Below, piece after piece: positions 22,001-34,000 of a stretch of DNA of 64,000 nucleotides. The stretch lies in assembly GCF_018143015.1 (NCBI RefSeq), contig NC_054748.1, positions 3,896,080 through 3,960,079 of the forward strand, written 5' to 3'. A program made the translations under genes and the position numbers. The notes below the pieces were generated by a model. That model was not told the origin of the DNA. It saw only the letters and a program-made list of their open reading frames with translations, and ran no database searches. Each line of letters begins with the position of its first letter. The stretch's first letter is position 1. The DNA comes from Lytechinus variegatus. Its lineage: Eukaryota > Echinodermata > Echinoidea > Temnopleuroida > Toxopneustidae.

Positions 22001-25000
22001 ATTCACTGATCAAAAGCAATGTAATGGACGAAAACAAAATATAAATAAAACCAATACTGATATTAACATTTTGAGATTACGCATGCATGAAATAATGTGT
22101 TTCACTCAATGCTATATTCATAATGTTTATAAACCTATTTTTCTGTTTAATCATGAAACTCTGTGATTTGTTTTCTAAATGTAGAACCAAATATTATTCA
22201 ATCATTAATCGATCCAACGTCATGACTCAACATATAAAAGAGTCAAATGAAAGGGGTGCTACCAAAACAGCCATGAACATGCAATGAAGGCCTTTTCCAC
22301 ATTGCTGATGGCAAAGAAAAACATAACACTATGACTTGAATTGAAATAATTTACTTCCAAGCTAATAAATATAAAGATTGGTGACTTGTTCTTTGTCTGT
22401 GAGGGGAAGGTCAAGCCTTCCCCTCACAGAAATTTGAAGTTTACTGATAGCAAGTAACAAGCCAGCACCTAGCTACTGGATAGCTCAATAATTTTGTAAT
22501 AGGCAGTAGAGAATTAATCAGTTCACACAATATTTTAGTGAGCATGTACAATAATCTTTGCTGGCTTCTAATCACAATTTAATTGCTTATTGAAAGAGCC
22601 ACCAGCTAGTCACTCTCAGGGTATACCAAACAGTAAGTTTTACATGTATACAGGTCAATATGGCTATTTAAGTTGGATCTTTCCTGACCATTTTGTTAAT
22701 GTTATGCAATGTAATAATTCTTTGATTTTTTTTCTCTAAATATATACTATTCAGGGTAGCCATGCTTAAGCAGGGATAATAGGTGTAGTATGCAACACTT
22801 AACATTGTGACATTACATAAATGTTGCATAATCTCAGTTTATTTTCAAATTGTTGTCGGGTGGAGTGGGCCTATTAAGGACAAATCAGGTGCAAAGGAGA
22901 TGAAAAGTTAATTTGAATAGATACCTGCTTGACAACATGTTCCCTCATGCGGGACAATTCCTCAAACTTTTCCTGAACGTCCGCATTTTTCTTGCCCTGG
23001 TAGATTTTTTCCACCTGGTGTTAAATAGTGTGAGTGCAAGTGTGTGCGTTATGCATGTGAGTTATGGTGGGGGAGGCGTCGGAGTGTGCGGAGACAAAGG
23101 CAGGCAAATAATATGCGGAAGAATGAGGGGGGCACAGAGTCAAAGAGAAGGACGAAGATACAGAAAGATCGAAAATGAAGCGAAAAATAAAGAAAAGAAA
23201 ATAGAGACATTCAGAGACAGATTGAGAGAGGCATGGAAGAGAAGGGGAAGCAATGCGAAGGGGAGGGCGGAGGAAAGGGATGGAAGGAGAATGAGGAGGG
23301 GGGGAGAGGGGGAGTAGGGGAGGGGAATTGGAGAGTGAGGAGGGAGGCAAAGGGGAGGAGGAGGGAGTGAACGCGGGAGAGAAAAGTTCAGAGGCATGAA
23401 GGGAGAATGTGGAGATAGACAGATCAACAATAGGGAGGGAAAAAGAGAGAAAATAGATTCATATAAAATAATAAAGCATGAAGAGAGAGATGTAGTGAGG
23501 CAGACAAAGAGTGGAGAGGTGATAAGAAATCAGAGGCAAAGAGTTTTGAAAATAACAACAGGTAAAGAAAGGATCAGATGTGTAAAAAAGAGACACACAA
23601 AGAGATAAATAGAAAAATTGTTGGAGAATAGATAGATACACAGGAAGATGGATAGAGAGAACGAGAGATATAAAATGAGAGATTGAGTGATAGAGAGTGA
23701 GATAGAAAAAGAGGGGGAAGAGTGAGGGCATAGTAGAGAAAAGAAATAGTGACAGACAGAACATGGGAGAGAAAGAACGAGAAAGGGGCGAACACAATAG
23801 AAGTGGGCAAGCAGGTAAATGCAGAATCAGATACAGAGTAAGAAAATAAAGAACGCAAAGCAGAAACAAGAGTAAAAAGATATAAGGTAGAAAGAAAAGA
23901 TAGAAGAAAGAGAATGCACGAAAGGAAGATCGAGAAAGAAAAGAGTGAAAGACAAATAAAGATAACAGAGAGAGAGAGAGGAGGGGAGAAAGGGTTGTGT
24001 TGCCATGCATGTTAATAATCAAAGCAAAGGGAATGAAGAAAGAGAAAATAAAACATGATTAACAATCTAAATGCTGACAATTACGGATGGAAACCGACTC
24101 TCTGTTACAATGCAGCCAGAATTATGATCGGTTAAAATCTATCACCTTACCTCGTTCATAACATGTTCTCGCATACGAGCGACCTCCTCCATTAATTCCT
24201 CCTCTTTTTCCTCATCGTAACCATAAATCTTGGCTGCCTGCTCGGTAACACAGGCATGTAATATTACATGTATATGTTTATAAAATGACATAACGTATCA
24301 AACTGCATAAATCTTTAAGAACTGCCTGCTTAATAGCAACACAGACATTATCAAATAATATTACATCTTTATGAAACAATTTTGAATTATTCACACTATA
24401 TAGTTGCCTGCTTGGCTACACAGGCATTATAAAATATTATTACATGTTTATCAAACAACATTTATCACACTGCATAAATCTTAGCTGCCTACTTGCTTGG
24501 CAACACGGGCATTATCAAATAACATTACATGTTTATCAAACAATATCAAACTGCATAAAATTAATAAAATCTTAGCTGTCTGCTTGGCAACACAGGAGTT
24601 ATCAAATGATATTACATGCTTATCAAACAATATTAACATTTATCAAACTGCAAAAATCTCCGCTGCCTGCTCGGCACAACAGGCATTATCATATAATGAC
24701 TTCTACATCTAACAAACTAAAAATCTTGTCTGCCTGCTCGACAACACATGCATGATATCACAAGTTCATCAAACAATAAGAAACTCTATTATTGTCAGTG
24801 TTTCCACACGCCTGTATACCAGTAGAAATCAATTTGGATCATTAGACTGTTTGAATTAATTTCACATAATAATAGCCAATTTTTATAAAGCGCTTTTCCC
24901 AGAATGGCCAAAAGCGCGTTACAGCATATTATTACCCCGGTCACTGGATTCATTTCAATCAAGCACGGAAAGTCCAGTTTCCACTCCCTGGGGAGCATTC

Positions 25001-28000
25001 CTTGCATTCATCGCAGCCACATTATGGCGCTGGCAAAATCAAGCATACAATGTCTTTCGCATCCTACCGGGTACCCATTTATCACCTGGGTCGAGAGTGG
25101 CAAAGTGTGGATTAACGCCTTGCCAAAGGACGCTAGACCGCGGTGGGATTCGGACACACGACCCTCTGTTTACAAGGCGAGAGTCAGAACCACTACACCA
25201 CGGCTCTTCCACACATATTGTTGTGATTTTGAATATCATCATTGCAAATTTGACTGCTCTGATTTAATTTGAAGTGAGAAATATAAGTTTCTTTTTGGTC
25301 TAGTAAGAGTTTGCAAATTACCATCATCATCAATAATTGACAAGTATTAAATTATTTCAAGGTCACCAAGGCAACAGCTTTGAAATGTCCTCATGATGGC
25401 CTCAACGATCCTCTGATTACAACCTTCAATATGTTCCAATATGTGATTTAATTAGAAAAATAAGCCCTATAGGAAAGAGACCTAGACCCCAAAATATTGA
25501 AATTTCAGGACTAAATGCCCCAGCAACAATACGCAATACTTCTAATATAAATATTTCAAACCTCTTTTATGAAGAGAGCCTCTAGTTCAAACTCGTCAAG
25601 GAAGCCGTCGCTGTTTGAGTCGTGTAAAAAGAAGAACGTTTTAGGGTTGAAATCTTTCCTGTCTAAATGATCCGTGTTCTCCCAAACCTCTTCCAATTGC
25701 TTTTTACTTCCCTGTAAAAATATAAAGAATTGATGTAGCTACTTGAATGCATTTTATTACTAATATGACAATGATACTGCACATATTACAATTGATAACA
25801 TGATTATTATCATAGTTCTGAGTCATGTACATGTACTGTATTAAGTCTTTAATAGGTTGAATTTTTTGGTCTGTCTAAATGATCCATGTTCTACACATCT
25901 TTTAATTGCATTTTGCTTCGCTAAAAAACATACACACAGAAGAATTAATTTCAACATGTATATATGTATGATCATGACCATAACATACATGTACAAATAA
26001 CTTTATTATCATGTGCATAAAGTTATGAAGAAATTTGCATGATGAATGAAGAGTATTGAAACAATAGCACTTTCTCAGTCAATAGTCAATGAATTACAAA
26101 TCTATGCACCGATGAATAAACATTCATTATTATAACCATATCAGACATCTGAGCAGGGCAACTTTAATACATTATTGCTTGCTTATGACCGTCATCAAAT
26201 GGTCAGTCAATACGTTTCCGATTGTTTATCCACGGACCCAATTTATTGCACGCTCAGGAGGGTCAATGAGAAAATGCGTGGAAATGTAGCCGGCAATAAG
26301 GCAGAGCTAACATCCAGGTATTCTACGTGTCTTTGTACGCATCCTTGAACCGCGCAGTGCTATACGTCAAGTTGAGACAATGCTGGATACTGCGTCCCAA
26401 GGCCAGGGGCGCGCCATTTCATTTACGTCACAATGGTAAAGTTCAAAGGCCCAGTCTGCTCAACATGACAAAATGAATTCCCATTCTTACACTCTATTCT
26501 TAATTTTAACAATTTTTGGTCTAGATGTCTGATATGGTTAATACATGTAGCAATATTGACTGGCCTGGGGACGAAAAGACTATCGCCCTCACTAAATTGA
26601 TATCATCCTCATCTACGACACGGGCTATATAAATCTACTTTGGGAGATATATGTTGTATTGCCCCAAGCCCAGTCAATATTTGCTTAAATATCATCTATA
26701 TACTTGAGAAATATTTCTTACCGGATGGTTGAGTTTAGCATGTTGTTTCATTTGTTTCCTTTCCTCTTCGTACTTTCTCCTTGCCTCAGCTCTTTCTTCT
26801 TCGTTCATCATCTTCATCTCATTTCTCCTCTTTAGTTCTTTCTCCATCTCATATCGTTTGAATTCTTTCCTCCTCTCACGGTCATTCTCCTCCAGATCTT
26901 TGGTCGCCTTGGATACAGAAGAAGTAGTCAGTCAATTAATTATTAGCATCATTGTTATTATCACCATCATCAACATTATCATCATCATAATCATCAATCA
27001 TCATCATCAAGATCATCTTCAGCATCAATTTTAATTCTAATCAGCATCATCATCACCATCATCACAATTGACATTATTATCACCATCATCATCCTTGCCA
27101 ACATCATCATAACCATCATTAGCAGCAGCAACATCTTCAACATCAACTATGAATTATTTTCACTAATGGTATTATCAGCATCATCAAAATCATCATCATA
27201 AAGCACCAATATCAGCATCATCATAATCATCATCATCGTCAGTATCATAATTATTTCAGCTGTTAATCATCTTAATATTTGGCATTTTTTAACACTAATA
27301 CAATTTTGACAGAGAAATTAGTCAATACAGCAAATCCCAGAGTTACAATTTTTTAGAGTTCTTCTTTCCAATCAAGTTTCCACTAAAGAGAATTGAATCA
27401 CATTTGATTCTAGCTTGTGTACCAAAGAGTTGTGATTAATCCATTCAATCACAACTATGGATGGCCAGCAATGTCAACATGTTTTGCATGTTTTTTTTCA
27501 AAATATTTTCTAACTATGATGTATATTCCTGCATTGTTTTCTTGAATTCACTGTGCTTCTCTTTGTTTTACAAAGGACATTGTGCAAACATCCTGCAGAA
27601 AAAAAATATGACAATGGTGGATTTCCATAGAGCTACAATAGATTGGATCAATCTTGACTCTTTGCAAGACGGGGCCCTGGGGGGTGTTTCGTGAAAGGAC
27701 TTGTCGGACGTTTTATACGACAAGTCCCATTTTATCCGACAGTTACCATAGGAACAGTGCCTCTCAGCCAATCAAAATCATGGAAAGATGTCAGATCTGA
27801 CAACTTGTTGTATGAAAATATTGATGAAACGCTCCCCTGATCTGCATAATGGCTAGTCTAAATGATAGTCTCACTCTAGTATGATGGTGGGCCCCAAGTC
27901 TGCGCACCTAACAATTTGAGTTAAGATTTAGCATAAATTTCTTCTTCTTTCACAAAATATTTTGGTTAATAGTGTTCCTTACATTATTAAGAGTAAGTGT

Positions 28001-31000
28001 ACCAAATTTCTCATTAAAAAATGAAAGAAAATATAAGATTTTCTTGAAAAAACCTCGGGCTGTCATTTTCAGATTGAAAAAAAAAATGGTACCCCATGTC
28101 TGCGCACTCATTCACTTTGCACACGATTCGGGGATTTTGATGACAAAGGCTGCATTTTGAGGCCGTCACATGAAATGCCCTGAATTCATTAATTTTCCAC
28201 CATTTTGAGTCGGATTTTTTAATGAATACCTGCCTATGTATTGCATGTGTAAAGTTCGTGCCCGTTGCATATCTTCTGTTACTAGAATCGCGCAGATACG
28301 CGGGTGCGCAGACTTGGGAGACCGCGCAGACATGGGGGAACTGACCATACAGATTTTTTTTCATTTTATTTTATTTTTTTGTAAATACAAAGTGAAATAG
28401 TTTGATTGGATACTTGCACAATTCAGTTTTGGTTCACAAAATTATTTGGATAACCCATTATTAAATCAAAGTGAATTCATATACCCCATTTCTGCTGTGC
28501 ATACTTCAATCAATTAGTATACAAATAAACATAATAGAGGGGATTAGTAAATGGTTACAATATGCTTGAGGCATAGCAAAGGGGATTAGGATCATTTCAA
28601 AGATTCAATTCTAATGCTCTTAAGCAATATGATGTACATTATTTGTTTTATAAGATAGGGATATGGATCCTTGTATGTGATACACCATTGCTCCATTACA
28701 CAGAGGTTTAATATCAATTTCTACAGTATGATACCAATGACCAATGAAGATCATCATTGCATGCGCACTCTGTTTGAAACACTGACCGGGATCCAATAAG
28801 TGCAGTTCTTTCATATTTGTAATTCATTGCAAACCTTTGTGTTATGGAGCCCGTGACTTGCCAATTCGTCTATATTGCCAACTCGTCCACTCATGACATG
28901 GTCTACCTTCATTGAATCTAATGCCATTACATCCACCAACATTTCAATTAACAAACATTTGGTCCAATAACCATTTGGTCTAATCACCACTTCGTCTAAT
29001 CACCAGTTGGTCTAAGACCTTTTCGTCTCGTAACCAGTTGGTCTAATATCCACTTTATTACCATTCACTTCACTCAATTAGACAAAATGGTTATGAACTA
29101 ACTGGCTATTGGACCAACTGGTTATTAGACAAAATGGAGAGAGGAAGTACATGTTGTGGCAATTAGACTGTGGATAGTGGACGAACTGACGGTAGACCAA
29201 ATTATAGTAGACAAGTTGGCAAATCGACCAATAGAAAATAAACCGTCATTAGCAATTTTTCTGAAATATGAAATTAATAACTGATCATCATCATGTGACA
29301 GATTTCAGCCAATTACTTGATTAGGATCCATAATACCATTTTGTAAGTGGTTAATGCTTGAAAAGGTTATAATTGCTTTTCTTGGTTTGGGGGTATTAGT
29401 TTAAATGATGTAGATCCCTAAATAAAAGAAGTTAGAACCCATAATCAAAATCAGTCAAGTAAAAAAAAATAGTAATTATGTACATTAAAGTGGTGAAGTG
29501 AGGAAATTAGGAAAGTGCATGTAAGAAATCAAAGGCCCCCAAAAATGATTTCATATGAGGAATTGATTGCAAAATGCCAAAACTGTGGTAGAACATCCAA
29601 ACTATTATAAATTAATGGTGCGATGAAGTATCAAAATGTGTCATGAATATCCCATGATATTTAGAGCTTAGTTGAAATTGAAATAAAGAACGGTGCATTC
29701 AAAGGGATTTCGAGAGATGGCAAAAACACAAAGAAACATTTTTTGAAAATGAGTTAAAGAAATAAAATAGCGGCTTCAAATGTCTTGACACTTTGAAACA
29801 TTATTTTGTTCAATGCTCAGTTCCTCCAAATATAAGCCTTCATTTTTTTGTGATATCTTTCTCTTTTTTAATTCTTTTTTTTTGCTTTTATTCTAATCTA
29901 CGAACTTTCATAAGCATTTACAGATGCATCCTTACTTCCACCTATTCCTGTTCAATTATTGTCACAACTGACTTGCAGAATAAATATTCTTTTGTCTGGA
30001 AAGTTGGAAAACGAAAGGAAATAATTTCTGCTGAAATAACACCATACGTGACTACAAAGGGTGTGTTGAATTCTAGGCATTAATAAAGTGATTTTTACAT
30101 TTGGCAAGTACATGTATGGCACAGTGGGAAAATTTCACAAGACAAAAATAATCTACTCACTTTATATTTGTAATCGAAAAAAATCATACAATCTGGGGGC
30201 TGTTTCACAAAGATATGAATGCAAGTATGACTTAGAGTCCCAAATAAATGCCTAGTTGCACATGGTATAAAAGGCATGACCGCATTGGTCAGATCAAGTC
30301 AAGAGGAAGCGCACTACTGTGTATTAACCAATAAAATTGCACATGGCATATCATATATACCTCAACATTCAAGTGTGACTCTAAGTCATACTTTAAGGGG
30401 AAGTTCACCCTGAAAAAAGTTTATTGTAAAAATAGTAGGAAAAGTAAAAAGTTTTGGCGAAGGTCTGACAAAAAATCGATCAAAGAATGAAAAATTTATT
30501 AGAATTCGAATTATTTCATTTGTGACGTCATATGCGAGCAGCTGTCCCACACATCGTACCGTACGGTAAAAAATTTTCTCAGAAAATTGAAAATGGTTTT
30601 TATTGTACCTTCAATATATCAAAACACAAATCATTTCACACCTGTTCCTAAAAAGAAAATAAAAAACAAGCCCTCACAAACCACTAAAAAATAAAATGTA
30701 TGCATTTTCATATGGGGCAGCTGCTCGTTTCTGACGTCACAAAACAAAAACTCAAATAACTTTAATAATCTTGAATGGATTTCTCTACAACCTTCACCAA
30801 TAATTTCTACTATTTTTTTTCTGCTATTTTAAAACAAACCTTTCGTCAGGGTGAACTTCCCCAGGTTGGCTTTAAATCTTCATGAATCATATCCCTCGTC
30901 TCATCGGAAGGTGGACATATGCAATTAATACCTATATATGTATTGAAAGGTGCGAGCATGCAACAACATACAACATGTGCTTCTTGCAAAAGGGTCTATA

Positions 31001-34000
31001 TGATATATAGTAAGCAATATAAAACTTTCTTTCGCTGGAACAAGATTCACAATATCACACTATACATATGCCAAATTATCACAATTACAACAGAAACTAC
31101 ATGTATACTCATATGCAACATGAGAAGACTAGAAACATCATTCGCACCCCTCCCCCTCCTACATGTATAAAATAGACCTGATCTGATTCTTGTTTCTTTT
31201 AATACTTTGCTTTACATGGCAAAGAGAAGGGTTATGTGAAACCTGCCCCATTGTGTTAATGTACCTTTTGCAAGAGGTTATTGAGGTCCTCTTCCTCAAA
31301 AGTGTGCTCATTCCGAAAGTCAACATGGGCGATCATCTGAAGGAGATCAGTTTGGCTTACTTCAGCTAGAAGAGCACAATGATGATAGATAGATAGATTG
31401 AAAGATAGATTGATGGATGGACCAACAGAGTAATATAAAATACATTGCATAGCATGTATGTACATGTACACGGAATAATAAGAAAACAATATGTGCAAAT
31501 GCCAAAAAGCTGTAATGACAAGGACCTAGATGTGAAATGTACAATGTACATTCAGGTAGAGGCCAGCCAGAAATTAATGGATAAATGCAGCTAGAATTCA
31601 TTGATGTATAAATAAAAATAGACAGATGGTATGATTGATAGAGATAGATAGATAGATACATGTAGATAGATAGATAGAATTAGAGACATCTAGTGTGCCT
31701 CTCTCCAGTATTGTTTTGCCAAAAGGTAGAAAGGTAGAGGTTTGATTGACTAGGCAGGAATCAATCTAATTTATGCAGTCCCGGAGAAATTTGCAGATGG
31801 TGGCAAAAGCGAACACAGGAAATCTGCACACATCAGAGAATCAATTCCTGTTAAAAAAATATACAAGTACTGTATGTACAGGTAGAAATAAAGACAACAG
31901 TTTATGCTAAATGCAAATCTAGACAAGAGAGAAGGGAAAGAATAAAAGATGTTGAATTAGTAACATATGGCGTTGAACGAGCTGTTTCATGGTTAAATGT
32001 ACTAATCATGTCCCAGTGGTGGAATTACTATGAATTAAAGAAATTAAATTACTTATTTTCAACACTATGGATATACAATTGGAGAATGTTCATGAACTTT
32101 TGGTTATAAGTGTTAGGAGTATCAGCCTGAATATCATCCAAAATGATAACTCTGATGATGCATGAATGGGATAGAATTGTTGTTCAGTGCAAAATGGTAA
32201 GCAGACTTGTATTTTCAGATAATTTTGAATAAATAAAAACAAGATGAATGCGCAAATAATATTTCCGGAAAGGTATGAGGTGAGTGCACTATCATTCCAT
32301 TGCAATGAAAAACAAAAAAGTGCATAAATATATATGAGACAACACGTCACAAGTTAAAAATTAACAAGAACTGAAAATTAAAACAAACCAAGATCTTGAA
32401 GTTAAAAGAAACAGATGGTAACCCATCCTGTTGGAAGCAATTTTAGCCATGCACCACAAAGCAATTAACACTGTTGCACCACAGGTGAACAAATATAAAG
32501 ACAGATATGCATACAGAATGAATAAAATGATACTATGAGGGAACATTAGCTGTTAGTATAGGTTAGCTTGGTGTACAAACAAAGCAGCTAGAAATCATGT
32601 ACACACAGCCGGAAGTGGATTACAGGTACAAAACCATACTGTGGTACCACACATAGGCATTCCTGTTAGTGCTTGACTACCTTCTGTATGAGTTTAGTAA
32701 TATCGTCTGGATTGAAAGACTCCATTGACGATGGATCGAGATGCCCGATGAGGTTGTCCAAGAACTTCTGATCCGTCGGCTTCCCCTTCCCGACTTTAGG
32801 TTTACGAATTTAAGGGATGCATGCATAAATAGAATCGAAATGATTAGTAAGAAATGAAGATGATGGTATTAATGACAATTTCACAGACGAATCAAATCAG
32901 AGGACAAAAAGGTATGAACAAATGCCAAAGGGAAACAAAGAAATACACTCGACTATAATCATCAAAATGTTCAGATACAAAAATAGAACAGATTGGCAGA
33001 ATATGAAGATATGATGCAAACATTGCACAATAAAATGATGATACATTTGACCACATATATATGCTACTGAGGGGAGACCATGAAATGCTTTTACAAGTAC
33101 ATTGTAGACATATTGATAGCCTGAAAGATCGGGGGCATTTCATTTGGGTTTTTTTTTTCAAGATCACTGAATGACTCTATTCTAGACAGTGCTAAATCAG
33201 ACTTGGTATTATCGTCTTTATTCCCGTCAACTAAGGTTGATGTCCAATCTTTGCAGATTAAATATTCTTGATTTTAAGAATAGAAATTTTAAATTTTAAA
33301 GTTAAGTTTTATAACAACATTATAGAAAATTGTCTCATTTAGGAGTCCTAAAAAGGGCCACCTGTCATGCACTAATAAAGTATTGTGTAACTTCCAAATA
33401 ATAGAATCAAACACAAAAAAAGGGGGCAGTTCAACTTTTATCATTCAAACTTCTTGTCGACAGGACCCCCAAGTGGTCCCTGTCCTCAGTCTATAAAAAT
33501 TGCAGAAGCCTGCAGTCAAAGGGTTGCAATTGTTGACTAGATTTTAGAGTACTTTTCAAATGAATGAATTTTTAAAGAATAATATCTTCACATTAATACA
33601 AAAATTTAGTTGATCCTGCATGGCGGGAAATAATTTGGCTTTACATACATGTATTTGAATAGCATTTTTGGTCATAAGAGAAAAGCTGTCAACTATTAAA
33701 GCTATGGACAGTACTATGTAAAAATATGCTTTGTAAAAGACTTAATGCATAGCAGTCTTTAAAAAATAAAAGTGGGGAAATTGTGATGCGATATCAGGAA
33801 AACTATTCCCTGCATGGAGAATCTTCCCAGGGGCCTGTAACACAAAACTTAGTAATGATCTGAGAACATTTTCCTATGATTGATTCCATTGACTACAATG
33901 TACAATAAATCGTGAAAATCAATTGTACGATCAATCCTTTATCTTTAGGTGGTTTCAAACCGCCTCGATCACAAGAATCCCCGTTAAATTACGAGAACTT

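Noticed and set aside
22396-22430. MicroRNA precursor
   Set aside because: Arms of only 15 bp are too short for a typical animal precursor.
22913-24022. Several long open frames on both strands between exons 7b and 7a
   Set aside because: They run through a purine/pyrimidine-biased low-complexity tract. Their composition (Arg/Glu/Lys on one strand, Ser/Leu/Phe on the other) and overlap mark them as artefacts.
24222-24775. CRISPR-like regular repeats
   Set aside because: Units are ~85 bp, diverged and contiguous, in a eukaryotic intron; there are no unique spacers of even length.
25039-25242. A tRNA gene or short protein at the A/B-box sequence
   Set aside because: The boxes belong to a SINE with a long body and AGCGCTTTATAAA tail; the cloverleaf is not intact and the short frames follow the repeat.
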